Source: an uncultured Eubacteriales bacterium (GTDB lineage: Bacteria > Bacillota > Clostridia > Oscillospirales > Oscillospiraceae). Taken from it: DNA of 64,000 nt. The DNA is taken from the NCBI GenBank assembly GCA_949293985.1, contig CASFFN010000001.1:62001-126000 (forward strand). Reading direction: 5' to 3'. The notes below the pieces were generated by a model. The model saw nothing but the letters and a program-made list of their open reading frames with translations. It ran no database searches and was not told where the DNA came from. Made by a program: the position numbers and the translations under genes. Positions 38,544-45,999 of this stretch are shown here, piece after piece. Positions within the stretch are counted from its first letter, which is position 1; every line of letters starts with the position of its first letter.

Positions 38544-38774
38544 TTAGTGATTTTCGATCCAGTCGTTGGCCTTGGCCTTTGCCAAACGGAGAATATCCTC
38601 CGTGGGATAGGGGGAAGCCTCGCCGCCGCAAACATACAGGAAATACAATCCGCCGGGAGTCTGGTACAGGGTTTCTTCATAGCCGGCAGGATCGCCATAG
38701 GAGCCGTAGGTACACTTCTTGATGAGAGTAGCGGTTTCGGTATCGTACTCTTTCTTGCAGATAATCTTCTTCAT
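38544..38774 (-). CDS. Small conserved hypothetical protein
   Basis: A 76-residue soluble protein that I do not recognise by name. It begins MKKIICKKEYDTETATLIKK and contains many aromatic residues (LYFLYVCGG), then a helical end (EDILRLAKAKANDWI). On the minus strand AAGGAGG lies before the ATG, a promoter TTGATT, 16 bases, TATAAT lies at 38812-38839, and a terminator follows, so it is a well-supported single-gene unit. Confidence 0.75.
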   Translation of the reverse strand: MKKIICKKEYDTETATLIKKCTYGSYGDPAGYEETLYQTPGGLYFLYVCGGEASPYPTEDILRLAKAKANDWIENH

Positions 38775-38811
38775 GGAACGAACCTCCTTTCTTCCTTAGA
38801 AGTACAAGCCA

Positions 38812-38839
38812 ATTATACTTCAAATACTGGAAAAATCAA
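38812..38839 (-). promoter_or_regulatory. Promoter of the 76-residue gene
   Basis: On the minus strand TTGATT (38839-38834), 16 bases, TATAAT (38817-38812). Confidence 0.6.
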
Positions 38840-38962
38840 GCTTAATTTAGGTTTATATAACTTTTTTGCGGCATTTATACGGGGATTTTACATATGGTGC
38901 AGAAAAACTTTCATAGACCGGGAGGGTTTTGTATGATATGATTACAAAAAAGGAGGTGCCAA

Positions 38963-39601
38963 ATGCGTAATATCCCAGTGTTTACAACGGAATTTGGGAC
39001 GGCAAGCCTGATTTTGCGGGAGATTCCCTACCGCCAGGAGGCCTATATCCGCATTCAGGATACCGGTCAGCCGGAAATTTTCCTGAAAGAATGTGTGGAT
39101 TTTTGCAAGGCGGCGGGGGCGGAGCGGATTTACGGAACGGGACATACCTGCTGCGAAAGCTATCCCCTCCACACAGCGGTTTTGCAGATGCAAGGGGATG
39201 TGGCCGGAATGGGGGGGACGGACGCAGCGGTGTTTCCGGTAGTGGAAAAGAACCTGTCCCGGTTCCGGGAGATTTACAACGAGAAAATGGGCCAGGTACC
39301 CAACGCCTCTTTTCTCACGGAAGCAGATGCCCGGGAGATTCTCAAGGAGGGCAGCGGCTACTTTGTCCACCGGGAGGGGGAGCTCTTGGGAATCGGCGTG
39401 GTGAAGGAGCCCCGGCTTCTGGCTGTGGCCTCCTGCCGGCAAGGAGCCGGGGAAACGGTCGTCAGAGCCTTGTGTCATGCTTTCGCCGGCCGGCAGGTGC
39501 TGCTGGAGGTTGCTTCCGCCAATCGGAAAGCTTGCGGCCTTTATGAACGGCTGGGCTTTGTTGCCACCGCTGAACTGTCCCGGTGGTACCGGATTTTCTG
39601 A
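38963..39601 (+). CDS. GNAT-family N-acetyltransferase
   Basis: A 212-residue protein with a GNAT fold at its C-terminus: the acetyl-CoA-binding part includes GIGVVKEPRLLAVASCRQGAGETVVRAL and the end motif EVASANRKACGLYERLGFV near 180-198. The first 80 residues are atypical. The substrate is unknown. The ATG has AAAAAAGGAGGTGCCAA before it. It is transcribed away from the zinc operon and ends just before the ylxM promoter. Confidence 0.8.
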   Translation: MRNIPVFTTEFGTASLILREIPYRQEAYIRIQDTGQPEIFLKECVDFCKAAGAERIYGTGHTCCESYPLHTAVLQMQGDVAGMGGTDAAVFPVVEKNLSRFREIYNEKMGQVPNASFLTEADAREILKEGSGYFVHREGELLGIGVVKEPRLLAVASCRQGAGETVVRALCHAFAGRQVLLEVASANRKACGLYERLGFVATAELSRWYRIF

Positions 39602-39612
39602 AAAAGAATAGT

Positions 39613-39636
39613 TTGTCAAGGAAAAATACTTGACAA
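39613..39636 (+). repeat. Dyad TTGTCAAG/CTTGACAA overlapping the ylxM promoter
   Basis: An 8-bp perfect inverted repeat with an 8-base centre; the right arm contains the -35 hexamer TTGACA (39630-39635). Confidence 0.8.
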
Positions 39637-39658
39637 GCCGGGAAGAATGTGGTAACCT
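39630..39658 (+). promoter_or_regulatory. Promoter of the ylxM-ffh operon
   Basis: TTGACA, 17 bases, TAACCT with an extended TGG at 39650-39652. It starts 29 bases after the GNAT stop codon. Confidence 0.7.
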
Positions 39659-39666
39659 ATGGGAGG

Positions 39667-39688
39667 TGTCAAGGGAAACACCTTGACA
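39667..39688 (+). repeat. Second TGTCAAGG/CCTTGACA dyad before the ylxM SD
   Basis: An 8-bp inverted repeat (39667-39674 with 39681-39688) with a 6-base loop, just before the AAGGAGG SD sequence. Confidence 0.8.
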
Positions 39689-39700
39689 AGGAGGCACAAA

Positions 39701-40045
39701 ATGGACGCTTTGCAGATGACCTTGCTGTTTGATTATTATGGGGATTTGCTTACGGAGCGTCAGCGTATGTGCATCGATATGCGGTATAATCAGGATATGT
39801 CCCTGGGGGAGATTGCCCAGGAGCTGCGGGTGAGCCGCCAGGGCGTGTACGACAACCTGAACCGCGCGGAGGCACTGCTCACCAATATGGAGCAAAAAAC
39901 CGGCTGTGTTCGCCGGGACCTGCAATGCAGGAAGGTATTGCGAACCATCGAAGAGGCTGCGAAGGCGCTGGAGAATCACGAGGATTTCCGGGTGCGGCGG
40001 ATTGCCGCACAAATCCTGTCCGCGGCCCAGGGACTTGAGGAGTAA
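39701..40045 (+). CDS. ylxM: YlxM/UPF0122 DNA-binding protein
   Basis: A 114-residue helix-turn-helix protein of the YlxM/p13 family, encoded before ffh in most Firmicutes and thought to help or modulate the signal recognition particle. It starts MDALQMTLLFDYYGDLLTERQ, with a sigma-70 region-4-like HTH in DMSLGEIAQELRVSRQGVYDNLNRAE near 31-56, then a helical tail. The ATG at 39701 follows AAGGAGGCACAAA. Two dyads in its upstream region could be operators for it or for another factor. Confidence 0.93.
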   Translation: MDALQMTLLFDYYGDLLTERQRMCIDMRYNQDMSLGEIAQELRVSRQGVYDNLNRAEALLTNMEQKTGCVRRDLQCRKVLRTIEEAAKALENHEDFRVRRIAAQILSAAQGLEE

Positions 40046-40048
40046 CAT

Positions 40049-41398
40049 ATGGCATTTGAAGGATTGACCGAAAAAATTTCTTCTGCCTTCAAAAAGCTTA
40101 GGGGCAAAGGCCGCCTGAAGGAATCCGATGTAAAGGAGGCCATGCGGGAGATTCGCATGGCGCTGCTGGAAGCGGATGTAAGCTATAAGGTCGTAAAGGA
40201 TTTTATCAAGAATGTAACGGAGCGTTGTGTAGGCGCCGATGTGCTGGAGGCTTTGAGCCCCGCCCAGATGATCGTCAAGATTGTGGACGAGGAGCTGACT
40301 AAGCTCATGGGCAGCGATGCCAAGCATATCACCTTTAACCCCAACGGTCCCACGGTTGTGATGCTGGTGGGCTTGCAGGGCGCCGGTAAAACCACCAACG
40401 GCTCCAAGCTGGCAGGTCTTATGAAGCGGCAGGGGAGAAACCCGTTGCTGGTAGCCTGTGATATTTACCGGCCCGCCGCCATCCAGCAGCTGAAGGTCTG
40501 CGGCGAGAAGCTGGGGATTCCTGTCTTTGAAGAAGGGCAGATTGACCCGGTGCAGATTGCCAAGGATGCGGTGCTCTATGCCCGTCAGCGTGGCCATGAT
40601 ATGGTTTTTTTGGATACCGCCGGACGGCTTCATGTGGATGAAGCCTTGATGGAGGAACTCCAAAACATCAAAGCGGCAGTCAAACCCCAGGAGATTATGC
40701 TGGTGGTGGACGCCATGACCGGTCAGGATGCGGTGAATGCCGCCCAGAGCTTCAACGAATGGCTGGACATCGATTCCGTTATGCTCAGTAAGCTGGACGG
40801 CGACGCCAGAGGCGGCGCAGCCCTGTCTGTCCGGGCCATTACCGGAAAGCCCATCAAGTTTGCCGGCATGGGCGAGAAGCTGGAGGATATCGAACCCTTC
40901 CATCCCGACCGGATGGCTTCCCGGATTCTGGGCATGGGGGATATGCTGAGCCTCATTGAAAAGGCGGAAAAGGCGTACGACGCCAAGAAAGCCGCCGAGA
41001 TGGAGGAGAAGCTGAAATCCAACAAGTTTACCCTTCAGGACTTCTATGACCAGATGGTGCAGATGCGGTCTATGGGTTCTTTGCAGGATATTCTGGCCCA
41101 GCTGCCCGGGGGCGCCAAGCTCAAGGGCGTGCAGATGGACGATAAGGCCCTGGGCCGTACCGAAGCGATTATTTTGTCCATGACCCCCAAGGAACGGGAA
41201 AACCCCAACATCATCGGCGCCAGCCGGAAACGGCGGATCGCCAACGGCGCCGGCGTGAAGGTGGAGGATGTGAACCGGCTTCTCAAAGGCTTTGAGCAGA
41301 TGCGCTCCATGATTAAGCAGTTCTCCGGCCCCGGCGCCGGCAGGAAGCTGAAGCGTATGCGCGGTCTGGGAGGCTTTGGCGGCTTCCCCGGACTGTAA
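40049..41398 (+). CDS. ffh: Signal recognition particle protein Ffh
   Basis: SRP54/Ffh of 449 residues, which recognises signal peptides on the ribosome and delivers them to FtsY. The N domain is followed by the G domain with GLQGAGKTTNGSKLAGL (Lys114), DIYRPAAIQQL, DTAGRLHVD and SKLDGDARGGAALS. The methionine-rich M domain begins near 310, and the RNA-binding part reads GASRKRRIANGAG. Starts 3 bases after ylxM. Confidence 0.97.
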   Translation: MAFEGLTEKISSAFKKLRGKGRLKESDVKEAMREIRMALLEADVSYKVVKDFIKNVTERCVGADVLEALSPAQMIVKIVDEELTKLMGSDAKHITFNPNGPTVVMLVGLQGAGKTTNGSKLAGLMKRQGRNPLLVACDIYRPAAIQQLKVCGEKLGIPVFEEGQIDPVQIAKDAVLYARQRGHDMVFLDTAGRLHVDEALMEELQNIKAAVKPQEIMLVVDAMTGQDAVNAAQSFNEWLDIDSVMLSKLDGDARGGAALSVRAITGKPIKFAGMGEKLEDIEPFHPDRMASRILGMGDMLSLIEKAEKAYDAKKAAEMEEKLKSNKFTLQDFYDQMVQMRSMGSLQDILAQLPGGAKLKGVQMDDKALGRTEAIILSMTPKERENPNIIGASRKRRIANGAGVKVEDVNRLLKGFEQMRSMIKQFSGPGAGRKLKRMRGLGGFGGFPGL

Positions 41399-41465
41399 AT
41401 CATTTGGTTCGCTGAAAGCAATTTGCTTTGCGATATAGAACAAGAATTTTTTGGAGGTGAAACTC

Positions 41466-41705
41466 ATGGTAAAGATCAGACTGAGAAGAATGGGCGCAAA
41501 GAAGGCTCCTTTCTACCGTATCGTGGTTGCGGACTCCCGCTCTCCCCGTGACGGCCGCTGCATCGAGGAAATCGGCACCTACAATCCCCTGACCGACCCC
41601 GTCACCATCACTGTTGACGCTGAGAAGGCTCAGAACTGGATTAAGAACGGCGCACAGCCCACCGATACTGTTCGTGGCCTGCTGAAGAACGCCGGCGTGC
41701 TGTAA
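41466..41705 (+). CDS. rpsP: Ribosomal protein bS16
   Basis: A 79-residue small-subunit protein starting [20 protein letters not shown], the family hallmark. The ATG at 41466 follows TTGGAGGTGAAACTC. It lies between ffh and khpA, as usual in Firmicutes. Confidence 0.97.
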   Translation: MVKIRLRRMGAKKAPFYRIVVADSRSPRDGRCIEEIGTYNPLTDPVTITVDAEKAQNWIKNGAQPTDTVRGLLKNAGVL

Positions 41706-41727
41706 ATCTCTGTGAAGGAGTGGCACA

Positions 41728-41958
41728 ATGAAAGAGCTTTTGCTGTATATGGCAAAGAATTTGGTGGACGAGCCTGAGGCAGTTACGGTAACGGAAACCG
41801 CCGCTGAGGACGGAACTGTTCTGGAGCTGCGGGTTGCCCCCGGGGACATGGGGAAGGTCATCGGCCGCCAGGGACGGATTGCAAAGGAAATCCGTACAAT
41901 CGTGAAAACCGTTGCCCAGCGCACCGGCGAAAAAATCACGGTGGAAATCGTAGATTAA
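41728..41958 (+). CDS. khpA: KH-domain RNA-binding protein KhpA
   Basis: A 76-residue single-KH-domain protein (YlqC family). The GxxG loop is in IGRQGRIAKEIRTIVK near 46. KhpA forms a dimer with KhpB/EloR in Gram-positive bacteria and binds many RNAs. It lies between rpsP and rimM. A short GC-rich hairpin follows at 41965-41989. Confidence 0.93.
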   Translation: MKELLLYMAKNLVDEPEAVTVTETAAEDGTVLELRVAPGDMGKVIGRQGRIAKEIRTIVKTVAQRTGEKITVEIVD

Positions 41959-41964
41959 ACGGGT

Positions 41965-41999
41965 ATGCGTGACGCTTGGCGCCACGCATTTTCCCATTT
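41965..41999 (+). terminator. Weak hairpin between khpA and rimM
   Basis: ATGCGTG/CACGCAT (41965-41971 with 41983-41989), followed by TTTTCCCATTTT. It may act as a partial terminator or attenuator within the operon. Confidence 0.4.
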
Positions 42000-42015
42000 T
42001 CAGGAGGAAATAAGA

Positions 42016-42507
42016 ATGAGACTCCCATTTTTGCAGGCAGGCCAGATTGTATCCACCCACGGTATCCGGGGAGAGGTCAAGGTGCTGCCCTGGGCAGACG
42101 GCCCGGAATTTCTCACCCAGTTTTCCCGGATACGCATTGGAGGCAGGGAATACCGGGTGGAAAGCTGTCGGATTCAGAAAACTTGCAATCTGCTGAAAAT
42201 TCAGGGCGTGGATACGGTGGAATCCGCCCAGGCTCTGCGGGAGCAGATCGTGGAAATATATCGGGAGGATGCGCCGGAGGACTTGATTTTTGCGGCGGAG
42301 CTGGAGGGTATGCGCGTTCTGGCAGAGGGCCAGGAAATCGGCAAAATCCAGGAGGTGCTGGACTACCCGGGAAATAAGGTGTATGTGGTGAAAGGAGAGC
42401 ATGAATATATGATTCCTGCGGTGAAGCAGTTTATCCTCTCCACAGATTTGGAAAGCAATGTGATGCGGGTACAGCTCATCCGGGGGATGCGTACCGATGA
42501 GAATTGA
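42016..42507 (+). CDS. rimM: 16S rRNA processing protein RimM
   Basis: A 163-residue 30S maturation factor that binds near bS19. The start FLQAGQIVSTHGIRGEVKVL is characteristic, followed by a C-terminal PRC-barrel (LEGMRVLAEGQEIGKIQEVL). The ATG at 42016 follows AGGAGGAAATAAG; the frame is open 51 bases earlier but without an SD. It overlaps trmD by 11 bases. Confidence 0.95.
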   Translation: MRLPFLQAGQIVSTHGIRGEVKVLPWADGPEFLTQFSRIRIGGREYRVESCRIQKTCNLLKIQGVDTVESAQALREQIVEIYREDAPEDLIFAAELEGMRVLAEGQEIGKIQEVLDYPGNKVYVVKGEHEYMIPAVKQFILSTDLESNVMRVQLIRGMRTDEN

Positions 42508-43276
42508 CATTATGACCCTTTTCCCCGAATCACTGGGGGATGTGCTGTCGGACAGCATTCTGGGCCGGGCGCAGGACCGGGGCATTATCCGCATAGAGAC
42601 CCACCAGATTCGGGACTACACCGCCAGCAAGCAGTGCCAGGTGGATGATTACCCCTACGGGGGCGGACGGGGCGCTATTATGCAGGCAGACCCCCTGTAC
42701 CGCTGCTGGGAGGCGGTGTGCGACGAGGCAGGCGGCCCGGTGCATACGGTGTATATGAGCCCCTGCGGCAAGACCTTCCGCCAGGCCGATGCCATTCGCC
42801 TGAGTAAACTGGAAAATTTGGTGCTGGTCTGCGGCCACTATGAGGGCATTGACCAGCGGTTCATTGAGGAATGCGTGGACGAGGAAATCTCCTTGGGGGA
42901 CTTTGTCCTCACGGGCGGTGAGATTGCCGCCATGGCGGTGACGGACGCGGTGTGCCGCATGGTGCCCGGGGTGCTGGCAGACCCGGAGTGCTTCCAGGAG
43001 GAGAGCCACTTTAACGGCCTTTTGGAATATCCCCAGTACAGCCGTCCGGCGGTCTGGCATGGCCGGCAGGTGCCGGAAATACTGCTTTCCGGCAATCATC
43101 AGAAGGTTGCCCAGTGGCGGCGGCTCCAAGCCCTCCGCCGCACCCGGGACAGAAGACCGGATATGTTCCGGAAGCTGGATTTGTCCGGCAAGCAGGATAG
43201 GAAATTATTGGCCCTTTTGGAGGGTGAGGAAAATGGAGAATCTGGAAAAACTGAAAACCTGGGTACAGGAAAGTAA
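42497..43276 (+). CDS. trmD: tRNA (guanine37-N1)-methyltransferase
   Basis: TrmD of 259 residues, a SPOUT knot enzyme that protects reading frame by methylating G37. It starts MRIDIMTLFPESLGDVLSDSILGRA, has YGGGRGAIMQADPLY near 54, CGHYEGIDQRFIEE near 114, and GDFVLTGGEIAAM. The tail (ENGESGKTENLGTGK) runs 44 bases into the next gene. Confidence 0.97.
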   Translation: MRIDIMTLFPESLGDVLSDSILGRAQDRGIIRIETHQIRDYTASKQCQVDDYPYGGGRGAIMQADPLYRCWEAVCDEAGGPVHTVYMSPCGKTFRQADAIRLSKLENLVLVCGHYEGIDQRFIEECVDEEISLGDFVLTGGEIAAMAVTDAVCRMVPGVLADPECFQEESHFNGLLEYPQYSRPAVWHGRQVPEILLSGNHQKVAQWRRLQALRRTRDRRPDMFRKLDLSGKQDRKLLALLEGEENGESGKTENLGTGK

Positions 43277-43949
43277 GCGCATTGTGTTTTTCGGGGGAGC
43301 CGGCGTGAGTACCGAGTCCGGGATTCCGGACTTTCGCAGCGTGGATGGTCTATATAACCAGCAATTTGATTATCCCCCGGAAACCATTATCAGTCACAGC
43401 TTTTTTATGAAAAATCCCGAGTATTTCTTCCGCTTTTATCGGGAAAAGATGCTTCCTTTGGGCTTTTCGCCCAACATCACCCATAAAAAGCTTGCCCAGT
43501 GGGAGCAGGAGGGGAAGCTGTCGGCGGTAATCACCCAGAACATCGACGGTCTGCACCAGAAGGCCGGAAGCCGCCGGGTGCTGGAGCTCCACGGAAGCGT
43601 CCTGCGAAACTACTGTATGAAATGCCATAAAAGCTATTCCGCCGAATATGTAAAGAACAGCCGGGGGGTCTGCCGCTGTGACTGCGGCGGCATCGTAAAG
43701 CCGGATGTGGTTTTGTACGAGGAATCCCTGGATTCCGGGGTGCTGGAAAAGAGCATTTACGCCATCGCCCGGTGCGATTTGCTGATTGTGGGAGGCACCA
43801 GTCTGACGGTGTACCCGGCCGCCGGGCTGCTGCGGTACTATCCCGGCCATCGCCTGGTGCTGATCAACCGGGACAAGACTCCCTATGATAACCGGGCGGA
43901 TTTGGTTCTCCATGAGAATCTGGGAACGGTTTTTGCCCAGCTGCCCTGA
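43233..43949 (+). CDS. cobB: NAD-dependent protein deacylase (sirtuin)
   Basis: A Sir2-family enzyme of 238 residues that removes acyl groups from lysine using NAD. The NAD motif is FFGGAGVSTESGIPDFRS near 19-36, the catalytic His is in TQNIDGLHQKAG near 104-115, and zinc is held by CMKC and CRCDC. The ATG at 43233 follows GAGGGTGAGG and overlaps the trmD end. It is the last gene of the ffh-trmD block, an unusual partner for it, followed by a strong terminator. Confidence 0.93.
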   Translation: MENLEKLKTWVQESKRIVFFGGAGVSTESGIPDFRSVDGLYNQQFDYPPETIISHSFFMKNPEYFFRFYREKMLPLGFSPNITHKKLAQWEQEGKLSAVITQNIDGLHQKAGSRRVLELHGSVLRNYCMKCHKSYSAEYVKNSRGVCRCDCGGIVKPDVVLYEESLDSGVLEKSIYAIARCDLLIVGGTSLTVYPAAGLLRYYPGHRLVLINRDKTPYDNRADLVLHENLGTVFAQLP

Positions 43950-43967
43950 AAACCATATAAAATTTTT

Positions 43968-44003
43968 GAGCCGACAGCTTGTCCTGTCGGCTCATTTTCT
44001 TTT
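43968..44003 (+). terminator. Terminator after the sirtuin gene
   Basis: A 9-bp stem GAGCCGACA/TGTCGGCTC (43968-43976 with 43985-43993) and the tail ATTTTCTTTT. Confidence 0.85.
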
Positions 44004-44030
44004 CATAATGGGCGGGGCTGCTCATACAAT
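44003..44030 (+). promoter_or_regulatory. Sigma-E-type promoter of spoIIIA
   Basis: TCATAAT and CATACAAT, 13 bases apart; the -10 matches the sigma-E consensus CATACAnT. The spoIIIA operon is known to depend on sigma E in Bacillus. Confidence 0.65.
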
Positions 44031-44048
44031 GGAACAGGAGTGATGCAC

Positions 44049-44897
44049 ATGGCTTGTAACTGGCAGGCATTTTTGAATCTGGTTCCCCCCAGGCTGCGGG
44101 GGGAGGTGGACAAGCTGGGAAAGGGGCGGCTACAGGAGCTGCGGCTGCGGCTCCAGGGAGAGCCGGAGCTGGTTCTCTGCCGGGAGAGCAAATGGCTTCC
44201 CAATCCTGTGACCATGGACGACCTTTCCTACTGTATCAATGCAGCCACAAAATACTCTCCATGGGCGGCGGCTTCCGCAGCCAAAGGGTATGTGACGGCC
44301 CCGGGGGGGCACCGGCTGGGACTGTGCGGCCAAGCGGCGGTGGTGGACGGGCAGGTACGCAGTATCCAACCGGTTACCTCCATCAATCTGCGGGTATGCC
44401 GGGAGATTTCCGGGATTGCCAACGCCATGGCCTCCCTGCGGGGCTCCGTGCTGATTATTGGCAGTCCGGGCACCGGGAAGACAACCCTCCTGCGGGACTA
44501 CATCCGGGTTTGCTCTGATGTGTGTCAGGAGCGGGTGGCGGTGGTGGACGAGCGGCAGGAGATTTTTCCCCAGCAGGGCCTTTCCTGGGGCTTTCACCCT
44601 GGAAACCGGACGGACATCCTCTCCGGCTGCCCCAAGGAGGCAGGAATTGAAGCGGTGCTGCGGAATATGAACCCGGATACCATTGCGGTGGACGAGATTA
44701 CCGCCGGGGAGGACTGCGCCGCAATGCTCCACGCCGGCTGGTGCGGCGTCCGGCTGATTGCCACCGCTCACGCTGGGAACAAGCAGGATTTGCTGTGCCG
44801 CAGGCTTTACAAACCCCTGGTGGAAAGCGGATTGTTCGAGAATCTGATTGTGCTGCAAAAGGACAAGACCTGGTACAAGGAGCGGATGATACTATGA
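44049..44897 (+). CDS. spoIIIAA: Stage III sporulation protein AA (ATPase)
   Basis: A 282-residue secretion-type ATPase that powers the SpoIIIA-SpoIIQ feeding channel from the mother cell. Walker A is IGSPGTGKTTLLRDYI near 137, and VDERQEIFP and AVDEITAGEDCAAMLHAGW near 217 follow. Three starts are close together (GTG 44040, ATG 44043, ATG 44049); the last is best spaced from AGGAG. It overlaps spoIIIAB by 4 bases. Confidence 0.95.
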   Translation: MACNWQAFLNLVPPRLRGEVDKLGKGRLQELRLRLQGEPELVLCRESKWLPNPVTMDDLSYCINAATKYSPWAAASAAKGYVTAPGGHRLGLCGQAAVVDGQVRSIQPVTSINLRVCREISGIANAMASLRGSVLIIGSPGTGKTTLLRDYIRVCSDVCQERVAVVDERQEIFPQQGLSWGFHPGNRTDILSGCPKEAGIEAVLRNMNPDTIAVDEITAGEDCAAMLHAGWCGVRLIATAHAGNKQDLLCRRLYKPLVESGLFENLIVLQKDKTWYKERMIL

Positions 44898-45406
44898 CCA
44901 TAAGAATTGTTGGGGCGGTGCTTTTGATTCTGGGCTGCGGCAGCGTAGGCTTCCAGATGGCTGCCGCCCATGTGCGGGAAGAGCGTATTGTGCGGCAGCT
45001 GCTGCGGATTCTGGACTATATGGAGTGCGAGCTACAATATCACCTAACGCCTCTGCCGGAGCTTTGCCGCCAGGCGGCGGAGCAGGAGGCGGGTGCGTTG
45101 AAGGGAGTGTTTTCCCGCCTGGCAGAGGAGTTGGACAACCAGATGTCACCGGATGTGGGACGGTGTATGAGTTATGTCCTGGGACGGCAGCAGAATCTTC
45201 CTCCCAAGGCCAAAAAGCTCCTTCGTCTCATGGGAAGCTCTCTGGGGAAATTTGATTTGCAGGGACAAATCAAGGGGTTGGAAAGTCTGCGGGGAGAGTG
45301 CCGCAGGGAATTGAAGGCGCTGGAAGCGGGACGAGCCTCCCGGCTGCGGGAGTACAAAACTCTGGGATTGTGCGCGGGAGCGGCCTTGGCCATATTGTTT
45401 ATTTAA
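44894..45406 (+). CDS. spoIIIAB: Stage III sporulation protein AB
   Basis: A 170-residue protein with the GspF-like fold of SpoIIIAB. One segment is at the N-terminus (IVGAVLLILGCGSVGFQMA) and one at the C-terminus (LGLCAGAALAILFI). It starts inside the spoIIIAA stop (ATGA) and probably forms the membrane platform for the AA ATPase. Confidence 0.92.
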   Translation: MTIRIVGAVLLILGCGSVGFQMAAAHVREERIVRQLLRILDYMECELQYHLTPLPELCRQAAEQEAGALKGVFSRLAEELDNQMSPDVGRCMSYVLGRQQNLPPKAKKLLRLMGSSLGKFDLQGQIKGLESLRGECRRELKALEAGRASRLREYKTLGLCAGAALAILFI

Positions 45407-45409
45407 TCT

Positions 45410-45604
45410 ATGGAAATTGATTTGATTTTTAAGATCGCTGCAATCGGAATTATCGTTTCCATACTCAATCAGGTGCTTTCCAGGTCGGGCAGAGAGGAGC
45501 AGGCCACCATGACTACCCTGATAGGGTTGGTAGTGGTTCTGATGATGGTGGCGCAGAAAATCTCCGAGCTGTTTGAACTGGTGAAAAACCTGTTCAATTT
45601 TTAA
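45410..45604 (+). CDS. spoIIIAC: Stage III sporulation protein AC
   Basis: A 64-residue membrane protein with two segments (FKIAAIGIIVSILNQVL and ATMTTLIGLVVVLMMV). Length and order in the operon identify it. Its stop overlaps the spoIIIAD ATG (TAATG). Confidence 0.93.
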   Translation: MEIDLIFKIAAIGIIVSILNQVLSRSGREEQATMTTLIGLVVVLMMVAQKISELFELVKNLFNF

Positions 45605-45999
45605 TGGAAACCTTTGTAAAGGCCGCCGCCGCGGTGCTCATTGCGGTGGTGCTGGTAACGGTGTTGTCCAAAAACAGCAAGGATATGGCTGTGGTGCTGG
45701 GAATCTGTGTTTGTACCATGGTTTTGCTGGCAGCCGTATCCTTCATAAGCCCCGTGGTGCAGTTTGTGCAGCGGCTGCAAGAGCTGGGGGGGCTGGACAA
45801 TACCTTGGTGACAATCCTTCTGAAGGCTGTGGGTGTAGGCCTGATTTCCGAGGTAGCCGTGCTGATTTGCGGAGACTCCGGGAATCAGGGGATGGGAAAG
45901 GCTCTGGAATACCTGGCAAGCGGTGTGATTTTATACCTGTCTATACCGCTGCTCACGGAACTTCTGGAACTGATGCAAACCATACTGGGGGAGATATGA
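45604..45999 (+). CDS. spoIIIAD: Stage III sporulation protein AD
   Basis: A 131-residue membrane protein, a homologue of AC with extra segments. It contains AAAVLIAVVLVTVLSKNSKD and, near the end, EYLASGVILYLSIPLLTELLELMQTI. It is coupled to spoIIIAC and spoIIIAE by overlapping stop and start codons. Confidence 0.93.
   Translation: METFVKAAAAVLIAVVLVTVLSKNSKDMAVVLGICVCTMVLLAAVSFISPVVQFVQRLQELGGLDNTLVTILLKAVGVGLISEVAVLICGDSGNQGMGKALEYLASGVILYLSIPLLTELLELMQTILGEI

Noticed and set aside
38942..41467. 841-residue open frame on the minus strand across the GNAT, ylxM and ffh genes
   Set aside because: It covers three recognisable + strand genes and two promoters, has low-complexity composition and shows no family motif.
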